Source of the DNA: Thalassospira sp. TSL5-1
GTDB lineage: Bacteria > Pseudomonadota > Alphaproteobacteria > Rhodospirillales > Thalassospiraceae
Reading direction: 5' to 3'
NCBI RefSeq assembly: GCF_001907695.1
Contig: NZ_KV880642.1
Span: 1 to 64,000 of the forward strand
DNA length: 64,000 bases
The notes beneath the pieces are model-generated. The model was not told the origin of the DNA. It saw only the letters and a program-made list of their open reading frames with translations, and did no database searches. The first letter of the stretch is position 1. Every line of letters starts with the position of its first letter. Position numbers and translations under genes: made by a program. Positions 53,855-61,687 of this stretch are shown one piece after another.

Positions 53855-54637
53855 ATGACCAGCCGATTGCAACAGGCACGCGCGGCCCTTTTGCGGGCCG
53901 AAAAACACTGGCAAGGCCATGCTGCCTGTGTCAATGGCGGGCAATCGGCGCTGATCCGGAAGGCCTTCAATGGTATTGACCTTGGCAACCATTTCGCAGC
54001 TGGCGGCCTGATGCCCACCGGCCTGCACGAAATTATGACCGAACATCGTGACAGTGGGGCATCGGCCCTAGCCTGGTATATGGCCGGTCTCACACCCCAT
54101 ATTCACCAGCCTGCCAAACAAAGCAAACCCGCCACCCTGTTATGGGTTCAGCACCGCAAGGCGCTGGATCAGGGCCAGGTTTACGCCCCTGCCCTGTTTG
54201 CAAAACAGCCCAATCCGCAACCCGAGCTGGTGATGATGAATATTGACCAGCAGCAAACCGCCCTTTGGACCTGCGAGGAAGCCGCCAAATCCGGGCAGAT
54301 TGGCAATATCATATTAGAAACAACCGACTACGACCTGACCACTGCACGCCGCCTGCAACTGGCCTGCGAGGCAGGGTCCTGCCGCCTGATTGTGCTGCGC
54401 CATCACCGGGCCGGGCAAAAAATTGCTCCATCGCCAGCATGGTCGCGCTGGCACATCACGCCACATGGCATTTATCGCAAACTCAGCCTGATCGGGGGAC
54501 GCGGGGTTCGACCGGCCAGCTGGAAAGTCTGTATCGATGAAGCAACGCTTCGTATATCTGTGGCTGCCCTACTGGAAAACCGACTGCCACCAAAACCACA
54601 CGCCATCCCTGAAATCCGATACCCGGTCCACGCCTGA
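53855..54637 (+). CDS. imuA: ImuA, SOS mutagenesis protein
   Basis: RecA-like protein (260 aa) of the ImuA family. The N-terminal half has GNHFAAGGLMPTGLHEIMTEHRDSGASALAWYMAGL, resembling ImuA/SulA-related proteins. A LLWVQHRKALDQGQVYAPAL segment and VVLRHHRAG-like IVLRHHRAGQ follow. ImuA works with ImuB and DnaE2 in damage-induced mutagenesis (known from Caulobacter and Pseudomonas). The LexA box directly upstream shows SOS control. Its last 101 bases overlap the imuB start in another frame. Confidence 0.88.
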   Translation: MTSRLQQARAALLRAEKHWQGHAACVNGGQSALIRKAFNGIDLGNHFAAGGLMPTGLHEIMTEHRDSGASALAWYMAGLTPHIHQPAKQSKPATLLWVQHRKALDQGQVYAPALFAKQPNPQPELVMMNIDQQQTALWTCEEAAKSGQIGNIILETTDYDLTTARRLQLACEAGSCRLIVLRHHRAGQKIAPSPAWSRWHITPHGIYRKLSLIGGRGVRPASWKVCIDEATLRISVAALLENRLPPKPHAIPEIRYPVHA

Positions 54638-56252
54638 GGATGCGGTAAAAACCGGGGTTTCACCGGCCAAAACGCCCCCCTTTGTCGTCACCCGAAATGA
54701 CCACAAGGGTGTGCTGGTGTGTGGCCTAACGGTACAGGCCCGGGCATTGGGCATATTGCCCGCCATGCGCCTGGCCGAAGCCCGCAGCATTGTGCCGGAC
54801 CTTATCAATATTACCGAAGAACCAGCCCTTTATGAACACTATCAGGCCCGGATCATGCGCCACCTGGACCGTTACAGCCCCTGGATTGCGGCGGACCGGG
54901 CACTGGCACGCGAAAACCTGGCCGGGCAAAACGGTTTCTGGCTGGAAATGACGGGCGGTATTCACCTGTTTGGTGACGAGGAAACCCTGATGGCGCAAAT
55001 CGAACGGGATTTACGCCATATGGACTTTGCCTGCCAAACCGGCATGGCCGATACCGCCGGGGCGGCCTGGGCCTGTGCGCAATTTCTGACCGACCAGCCC
55101 CTGCGGACCCTCTCGCTCCCGGCGGATCATGCAAAGGCCCGGCAATTGCCGGTTGCCGGGCTGCGTTTATCAACAGCCACGCTGGCGACCCTGCACCGGC
55201 TGGGTCTTCATCGCATTCACGATTTGGCCGATTTGCCCCGCGCGACCCTGACCACCCGGCTGGGGCCGGAGGTTTTACAAAGGCTGGACCAGTTTTATGG
55301 CCGCCTGCCCGAACATCTGAATTTTCATTTACCCAGCCAGCCCTGGCTTATACGCCAGCAATATGGCGAACCGCTGGGCGATGCCGCCAATCTTGAAGCC
55401 GCCATCACGCAGCTTGTGCAGTCCCTGTGCCAGGATTTGCAAGCCCATCACAAAGGATTGCGGCGGATCATTTTGCGCTGCATCCGGGTGGACGGGCACA
55501 CCCATACCGTTGCCATCACCACCAGCAGCGCCTGCCAGTCCGCCCCGCATTTATTGCATCTTCTGGCCGAAAAGCTGCCCGGTGTTGATACCGGCTTTGG
55601 CATCGAGGAAGTGATTGTCTTTGCCCCGTGGGTGGAAAACATCGCCTTTCGCCAAATCAGCCTTGAGGCACAGCATCACACCACCTGCGACAATATCGCC
55701 TTAAACGAATTGTTTGACCGTATTGGTCATCACCTGGGCCCCAAAGACCATCTTTATCGCCCGGACCACCATGCCAGCCACCTGCCGGAACTGGCCGTGG
55801 GTAAAAAACCTGTTTCCGCCAAAGGAACATGCCCGCGCCTGGCAGAATCCCCCCTGCCCGCACGCCCGATACGGCTGATTGACCCGCCAGAGCCAGTTCA
55901 AGTTATTTCCCGTGCCGCCAATGGCCTACCCCTTGAAATACGCTGGCGGCGCATGGCCCTGAAGATTGAGAACCTGAAGGGACCCGAACGGATTTGCCCC
56001 GAATGGTGGCATCATTTGGATCAGGTGGGTTTCGCCCTGGCCGAGGAAACCCGCGACTATTTCCATATTCAGGATCAGACAGGCCGCCAATTGTGGCTTT
56101 GCCGCCAGCTTGTCCGGCGGGATCGGCATATTGAGGACGAAAACGCGCCGCCTCATCCTCCCTCAACACAGCCGGATTTTTCATTCTCCCGCCCTGCAAC
56201 GCTTCCCCTGCCCGACCCGGATTTATGGTCGGTTCATGGCCTGTTTGCCTGA
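54537..56252 (+). CDS. imuB: ImuB, Y-family polymerase-like protein
   Basis: Y-family DNA polymerase homologue of 571 aa. The first residues MKQRFVYLWLPYWKTD are the ImuB start; the catalytic aspartates found in active DinB polymerases are not seen there, as expected for ImuB, which acts as an adaptor between the beta clamp and DnaE2. The palm/little-finger segments EARSIVPDLINI, ARENLAGQNGFWLEMTGGIHLFGDE and LADLPRATLTTRLGPEVLQRLDQFYGRLPE support the family. The start overlaps imuA by 101 bases, an unusually long overlap, but the N-terminus is conserved, so I keep it. dnaE2 follows 8 bases after the stop. Confidence 0.9.
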   Translation: MKQRFVYLWLPYWKTDCHQNHTPSLKSDTRSTPEDAVKTGVSPAKTPPFVVTRNDHKGVLVCGLTVQARALGILPAMRLAEARSIVPDLINITEEPALYEHYQARIMRHLDRYSPWIAADRALARENLAGQNGFWLEMTGGIHLFGDEETLMAQIERDLRHMDFACQTGMADTAGAAWACAQFLTDQPLRTLSLPADHAKARQLPVAGLRLSTATLATLHRLGLHRIHDLADLPRATLTTRLGPEVLQRLDQFYGRLPEHLNFHLPSQPWLIRQQYGEPLGDAANLEAAITQLVQSLCQDLQAHHKGLRRIILRCIRVDGHTHTVAITTSSACQSAPHLLHLLAEKLPGVDTGFGIEEVIVFAPWVENIAFRQISLEAQHHTTCDNIALNELFDRIGHHLGPKDHLYRPDHHASHLPELAVGKKPVSAKGTCPRLAESPLPARPIRLIDPPEPVQVISRAANGLPLEIRWRRMALKIENLKGPERICPEWWHHLDQVGFALAEETRDYFHIQDQTGRQLWLCRQLVRRDRHIEDENAPPHPPSTQPDFSFSRPATLPLPDPDLWSVHGLFA

Positions 56253-56259
56253 GGTTTGC

Positions 56260-59200
56260 ATGGTTGATCATCGCCAAAACTTTCCAACCAATACCAGCAC
56301 GGCAACCGCAAACAACCAGCGGGAAACGCCGCTGCCGAACCGCAACCTGACCCACACGATTTTTCAGGGGGATACATCACAATGTCCGCGATATGCCGAA
56401 CTTCAGGTGAGCAGCAATTTTTCCTTTCTGCGCGGGGCCTCCCATGCCGAAGAACTGGTTTTAACGGCGGCGAGCAAGGGATTATACGGCCTGGCGATAA
56501 CCGACCGGAACAGCCTGGCCGGGATTGTGCGGGGGTTTAGCGCCCATGAACCCTGGCAGGATCATTTGCACTATATTGTTGGCTGCCGGTTGGATCTGGG
56601 CGATGCCCCATCGCTTTTGTGTTATCCTACCGACCGGCAGGCCTATGCCCGGTTATGCCGCCTTCTTACCCTGGGCAAACGCCGTGCGCCCAAGGGCGAA
56701 TGCGAACTTTATCTGAATGATGTGATCGAACATCGTGAAGGGTTGCTGTTCATTGCCGTGCCGCCCCAGGTGCCCGATGATGAATTTTACAGCCATCTTG
56801 AAAGTTTCAAAGCCCACTTCCCGGACTGTTTATGGCTGTCGGTGGGTCGGTTTATGGACGGATTTGATGCCCACAGGCTGGCCTTTACCGAGCATGTTGA
56901 AAAAAGCCTGAACATTCCGGTCGTTGTGACCAATGATGTGCATATGCACATCCGGTCCCGTAAACCGTTGCAGGATGTGCTTACCTGCATTCGCCATCAC
57001 TGCCGGATCGAGGATGCCGGATACCGCCTGTTTCCCAATGGCGAACGCCATATCAAATCCCCCCGGGAAATGGCGGCCCTGTTCCCCGATCATCCGCACT
57101 GGCTGGAGCGCAGCGTTGAAATCGCCCAACAATGCCGCTTTCATTTGCGCGAACTGCAATATGAATATCCCGATGAAAATGATGGTTCTGGCGAAACCAC
57201 CCAACAACGCCTGACCCGCCTGACCTGGGAAGGGGCGCATCAACGCTATCCCGATGGGATCCCCGCCAAGGTGGAAGGCCTGTTAAAGACGGAACTCGCC
57301 CTGATCGACGAGCTGGGTTATGCCCCCTATTTTCTTACAGTGCATGACATTGTCTCCTTTGCCCGCTCAAAGGGCATTTTATGCCAGGGTCGTGGCTCGG
57401 CGGCCAATTCATCGGTGTGTTTTTGCCTGCACATTACTTCGGTTGATCCGGCAAAGGTGGAGTTGCTATTTTCACGTTTCATCAGCAACGCCCGGCGCGA
57501 ACCGCCCGATATTGATGTGGATTTTGAACATGAACGCCGCGAAGAAGTCATTCAATTCATCTATCAGCGTTACGGGCGTGACCGCGCCGGGCTGACGGCC
57601 ACGGTCATTTCCTATCGGTCGCGCAGTGCCCTGCGTGATGTTGGCAAGGTTTTTGGCCTGTCCGAAGACAGCATTGTCAAACTGACCAAAACCATCTGGG
57701 GGTCTGGCAGCAAAGGCCCGCATGAGGCCATGATGCGCCAGTCCGGCATTAACCCCGATGAAGCCCGCATGCAGGCGATTTTGCGCCTGGCTGGCGAACT
57801 GACCGGTTTTCCCCGCCATTTGTCGCAACATGTGGGCGGGTTTGTTATTACGCGCGGGCCGTTATGCGAACTTTCCCCCATCGCCAATGCCGCGATGGAA
57901 GACCGCACCACCATTGAATGGGACAAGGACGATATTGACGCCCTGGGCATTCTGAAAGTCGATGTGCTGGCCCTGGGAATGCTAAGCTGTATTCGCAAGG
58001 CCTTTGACGAACTGCGCCGTCACAAGAACATCAATTACGACCTTGCCTCCCTGCCCAAGGAAGACCCGGCCGTTTACGACATGCTGTGCAAGGCAGACAG
58101 CATTGGCACCTTTCAGGTGGAATCCCGTGCGCAAATGAGCATGTTGCCGCGCCTGCAACCCAAATGTTTATATGATTTAACCATTCAAATCGCCATTGTC
58201 CGCCCCGGCCCCATTCAGGGCGGCATGGTGCATCCGTTTTTGCAGCGGCGGATGAAACGGGAAAAAGTCGATTACCCGTCTGATAAACTGGAAGCGGTTT
58301 TGAAACGTACCGAAGGCGTGCCGCTGTTTCAGGAACAGGCCATGCAGATTGCGATTGTCGGCGCGGGTTTTAGCGGCGGTGAAGCCGATAATTTGCGCCG
58401 GGCAATGGCAACCTTCAAACGCACCGGCACGATTGGCGAACATCGCGACAAATTCATCAAGGGCATGCTGCGCAATGGCTATGATCCCGATTTTGCCGAA
58501 CGCTGCTTTAAACAGATTGAGGGCTTTGCCGATTATGGCTTTCCCGAAAGCCATGCTGCCAGTTTTGCCATTTTGGCTTATGCCTCGTCCTGGTTAAAAC
58601 ATCATCATCCCGATGTGTTTTTATGTGCCCTGCTTAATGCCCAGCCAATGGGGTTTTATGCCCCGGCACAATTGGTTAATGATGCGCGCAATCATGGGGT
58701 GCGGGTGCTGGAAGTCGATGTGAATTACAGTTTCTGGGACAATAGCCTGGAACGCGAAATGGGCCGTTCATCGGGGTATTTGTCGGTGCGCCTGGGGTTT
58801 CGGCAGGTGCGGGGCTTAACCGAACTTGAAATCACCAAACTGATTGCCAATCGCCCGATTGGCGGTTTCCAGGATATTTACCTGATGGCCCGCCAAACCG
58901 GCCTGTCCCCCGCCGCGCTGGAAAAACTGGCCGAGGCCGATGCGTTTCAATCCCTCGCCCTGCGTCGGCGCGAGGCCCTGTGGGCGGTTAAACGATTTGG
59001 CAAGGGGCGCAAGGCCCCCGCTGCCCTGCCTTTGTTTGAAGCGGCACAAAACTTTAACCACAATATGGGCGTTTCCGCCGAATTTGGGCCGGAACCGGCG
59101 GTAAACCTGCCCATCATGGGGCCGGGCGAAGAAATTATCGAAGATTATGCCAGCCTGCGCCTGTCGCTTAAGGGGCACCCGCTAACCCTGCTGCGTGATA

Positions 59201-59739
59201 GCTTGCAAATGGCGGGGGTTAAACGCGCGATTGACCTGAATGCCGCCCGTGATGGCGATAAAGTCACCCATGCCGGGCTTGCCATTGTCCGGCAACGGCC
59301 CGGCACATCCTCCGGCGTGGTTTTTATTACGCTGGAGGATGAAACCGGCATCGTCAATCTGGTTGTCTGGTCCAAGGTGATGGAAGAGCACCGCCGCGAG
59401 GTGATGACGGCAACACTGCTGGGCGTTTCGGGCCGGTTTCAGCGCAAGGACAATGTTACCCACATTGTCGCGGAAAAACTGGTTGATCTTTCCGGCATGT
59501 TGCAAAGCCTGAGTGACAATACCAAAATCAGCCGCCAGTCCGGCGGCCATCCGCGCAACCTGCGCTGGGCTACCGGCACCGGAGGTACGGGCGTACCCGC
59601 CCATACGGGGACATCCCCCACATCCCCCCAACCATCGGCCCCCGACACAACCCGTCAACTGGAGGATCTGGGCCAGCGTCACGAACAGGACCATGCCAAA
59701 ACCAGCCGCCTGAAAATTGACAGCCATGATTTTCACTAA
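56260..59739 (+). CDS. dnaE2: Error-prone DNA polymerase DnaE2 (ImuC)
   Basis: C-family DNA polymerase III alpha-type subunit of 1,159 aa. The PHP domain starts YAELQVSSNFSFLRGASHAEELVLTAASKGLYGLAITDRNSLAG. The catalytic part has GRGSAANSSVCFCLHITSVDP, PPDIDVDFEHERREEVIQFIYQRYG and RPGPIQGGMVHPFLQRR; the later GYDPDFAERCFKQIEGFADYGFPESHAASFA is typical of DnaE2. An OB-fold follows near 1,000. The ATG at 56260 has GAGG 6 bases upstream; a frame open from 56110 inside imuB is not used. It carries out translesion synthesis with ImuA and ImuB under SOS control. Confidence 0.93.
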   Translation: MVDHRQNFPTNTSTATANNQRETPLPNRNLTHTIFQGDTSQCPRYAELQVSSNFSFLRGASHAEELVLTAASKGLYGLAITDRNSLAGIVRGFSAHEPWQDHLHYIVGCRLDLGDAPSLLCYPTDRQAYARLCRLLTLGKRRAPKGECELYLNDVIEHREGLLFIAVPPQVPDDEFYSHLESFKAHFPDCLWLSVGRFMDGFDAHRLAFTEHVEKSLNIPVVVTNDVHMHIRSRKPLQDVLTCIRHHCRIEDAGYRLFPNGERHIKSPREMAALFPDHPHWLERSVEIAQQCRFHLRELQYEYPDENDGSGETTQQRLTRLTWEGAHQRYPDGIPAKVEGLLKTELALIDELGYAPYFLTVHDIVSFARSKGILCQGRGSAANSSVCFCLHITSVDPAKVELLFSRFISNARREPPDIDVDFEHERREEVIQFIYQRYGRDRAGLTATVISYRSRSALRDVGKVFGLSEDSIVKLTKTIWGSGSKGPHEAMMRQSGINPDEARMQAILRLAGELTGFPRHLSQHVGGFVITRGPLCELSPIANAAMEDRTTIEWDKDDIDALGILKVDVLALGMLSCIRKAFDELRRHKNINYDLASLPKEDPAVYDMLCKADSIGTFQVESRAQMSMLPRLQPKCLYDLTIQIAIVRPGPIQGGMVHPFLQRRMKREKVDYPSDKLEAVLKRTEGVPLFQEQAMQIAIVGAGFSGGEADNLRRAMATFKRTGTIGEHRDKFIKGMLRNGYDPDFAERCFKQIEGFADYGFPESHAASFAILAYASSWLKHHHPDVFLCALLNAQPMGFYAPAQLVNDARNHGVRVLEVDVNYSFWDNSLEREMGRSSGYLSVRLGFRQVRGLTELEITKLIANRPIGGFQDIYLMARQTGLSPAALEKLAEADAFQSLALRRREALWAVKRFGKGRKAPAALPLFEAAQNFNHNMGVSAEFGPEPAVNLPIMGPGEEIIEDYASLRLSLKGHPLTLLRDSLQMAGVKRAIDLNAARDGDKVTHAGLAIVRQRPGTSSGVVFITLEDETGIVNLVVWSKVMEEHRREVMTATLLGVSGRFQRKDNVTHIVAEKLVDLSGMLQSLSDNTKISRQSGGHPRNLRWATGTGGTGVPAHTGTSPTSPQPSAPDTTRQLEDLGQRHEQDHAKTSRLKIDSHDFH

Positions 59740-59755
59740 AGCGACCTTAATGAAC

Positions 59756-60676
59756 TTAACGCCCGACCCAGCGCGTTAAACCTTCACCCAGCGACACCGG
59801 CTGCCAGTCCGGCAGTATTTTGCGCACCAGACCAATATCGGCACAGCTATGTTGCTGATCCCCCGGCCGGGCCGGACCATAGTCATAATCCAGGGCCTGT
59901 CCGGTGGCGTCCTGCCAGGCGTTAACCAGTTCGGTCAAGGTCGTCTTCTGTCCGGTGCCCAAATTCATTACCCGGGGCGCGGTACCGTCAAAACCGGCCA
60001 ACAAGGCAATGGCCCCGGCGATATCTTCCACCGCGATATAATCCCGCGTGATCGAACCATCGCCAAAAATGGTAAATTTCTTGCCTTCATCCCGGGCTTC
60101 GAGCAGACGGGTAATTACGCCACTATAAGGGCTTTTCGGGTCCTGGCCCGCACCATACACATTGAAAAACCGAAAGGCGGTTGTTTTAAGCCCGTAACAG
60201 GTGTGGTAAATGCCAGCCTGAATTTCGTTGATAAATTTGCTTGACGCATAGGGCGATAACAGCCCCTGCCCGGTTGCCCATTCCTCGCGGAAATTGCCTT
60301 GCAGGTCATTGGCATAAACCGAGGCGGAGCTGGCATAGATCACCCGTCCGGCAAAACCGGTTTCCCGGCATACATCAAACAATTGTTCGGTTGCCGCGAC
60401 ATTGATGTCAAATACCTGTGCGGGCATTTCAATCGAGATCGGCACACTGACAAGGGCGGCCAAATGCACGATATGATCTGCCGACATCACGGCATCCTTC
60501 AAGGCAGCCCGGTCGCGAATATCCGCCTCGAGAATGCGCCCCAAACCTTCAAGGCCATCACGGCTGGCATTGCTGAAATTATCGTAAATTGTCACATCGT
60601 GTCCGGCAGCACCCAGTGCGCGGCATGTATAACGGCCAATAAAACCCGCGCCACCTGTCACCAAAATCTTGCTCAA
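59756..60676 (-). CDS. NAD-dependent epimerase/dehydratase (UDP-sugar type)
   Basis: Extended short-chain dehydrogenase of 306 aa. It has the N-terminal GGAGFIGRYT, the HLAALVSVP segment, the SSASVYAND serine motif, the catalytic YASSK (Tyr-x3-Lys) and RFFNVYGAGQDPKSPYSGVI. This is the UDP-glucose 4-epimerase-like family, which makes or modifies nucleotide sugars for surface polysaccharide. The exact substrate is unknown. It converges on dnaE2 with a 16-base gap and has a 194-base upstream region. Confidence 0.87.
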   Translation of the reverse strand: MSKILVTGGAGFIGRYTCRALGAAGHDVTIYDNFSNASRDGLEGLGRILEADIRDRAALKDAVMSADHIVHLAALVSVPISIEMPAQVFDINVAATEQLFDVCRETGFAGRVIYASSASVYANDLQGNFREEWATGQGLLSPYASSKFINEIQAGIYHTCYGLKTTAFRFFNVYGAGQDPKSPYSGVITRLLEARDEGKKFTIFGDGSITRDYIAVEDIAGAIALLAGFDGTAPRVMNLGTGQKTTLTELVNAWQDATGQALDYDYGPARPGDQQHSCADIGLVRKILPDWQPVSLGEGLTRWVGR

Positions 60677-60805
60677 AACAACCCCCTATCCCCAAAATAT
60701 CAGACCAGCCAAGACTGCGTTCTTAACACAGGGGCCCGTCTCGTCACCCCTAAAATCACTAGGCTTGTCCAAGATCGCCAAAAGCAACGGCGATGACAAC
60801 ATGTC

Positions 60806-60840
60806 AAAAAAAAATCCCCCGATATTTTTGTATCGGGGGA
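60806..60840 (-). terminator. Terminator after the sapC-family gene
   Basis: TCCCCCGATA (60815-60824) pairs perfectly with TATCGGGGGA (60831-60840), and on the minus strand a run of nine T follows. A textbook intrinsic terminator ends the haemagglutinin-like/SapC transcript. Confidence 0.93.
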
Positions 60841-60870
60841 GGATGATGTTTAACAGGCAAAAAACCGCCG

Positions 60871-61638
60871 TCAGTTTGCGACCTTCATCGCTGCGCGTTC
60901 GACCAGCGCATTCCAGTTGCCATTGGAAATAAAATGGCAATACACCAGATGCAACCAGCCATGCTTGCGCCACGCCAGGAAAGTTTCATCATCCAGCGCG
61001 TTGAACTTGGCCTCGTCAATCACCTTAAAACCCGACAGGCTAAGCTTGCGGCCATCGGCCAGCGTCGCATCGGCCCGGTTTTCCACCAAAAGGTCCGCTT
61101 CGCTGATTGCCTTGAGGAATTCTGCCGTCGCGGCATAATGTGCCTGGTAATCGCGGCAGAAATCCAGCGCACCCTGCGTCATTTTGGACGGCTCACTATC
61201 CACAAAGAACGGGTTTTCCGTGCCTTCAACAACGGTTTTGGCATCTTCATCCACACACAGGGTGTATTGGCTTTTGTCTTCATTTTCAAAAAAGATGAAG
61301 GGATAACGGCGGATATAGGCCGGAACATAGGTACCCGGGGACCAGTTACCCTTGTCATCGACCATCAGGTTTTCAGAGGCGCGCAAGCCCAGCAGTGCAA
61401 CCATCTGGGTCTGCGCCCCGTCGGTAAACAGGATCGGATAATTCTTGCAGACCATCGGCAGTTCGGTTGCCACAACCGGCACCGAATTGGTGTTGGCGGC
61501 AAATGAAAAATCCGACGTCGGGGTCAGCGACATATTGCCATGCCGTTCCGCCAGAACCGCACGCGGCTTGCTGTAAAACAGCGGCAGACTTGCTGCCGCC
61601 TGTTTGGTCGCACCGTTATTTTTGCTTTCCTTAGCCAA
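60871..61638 (-). CDS. SapC-family protein
   Basis: Protein of 255 aa matching the SapC family (a name from the Campylobacter S-layer locus; biochemical role unknown). The family pattern is seen in SLPLFYSKPRAVLAERHGNMSLTP, FAANTNSVPVVATELPMVCKNYPILFTD and the central YIRRYPFIFFENED. No signal peptide is visible, so it probably acts in the cytoplasm. It is 49 bases after the haemagglutinin-like gene, on the same strand, and ends at a strong terminator. The pairing suggests a role in making or exporting that surface protein. Confidence 0.82.
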   Translation of the reverse strand: MAKESKNNGATKQAAASLPLFYSKPRAVLAERHGNMSLTPTSDFSFAANTNSVPVVATELPMVCKNYPILFTDGAQTQMVALLGLRASENLMVDDKGNWSPGTYVPAYIRRYPFIFFENEDKSQYTLCVDEDAKTVVEGTENPFFVDSEPSKMTQGALDFCRDYQAHYAATAEFLKAISEADLLVENRADATLADGRKLSLSGFKVIDEAKFNALDDETFLAWRKHGWLHLVYCHFISNGNWNALVERAAMKVAN

Positions 61639-61687
61639 GGCTATTCCTCGTTTCTTTGGTTAATCTTTGTTTCGTCCCGTCGAATTA

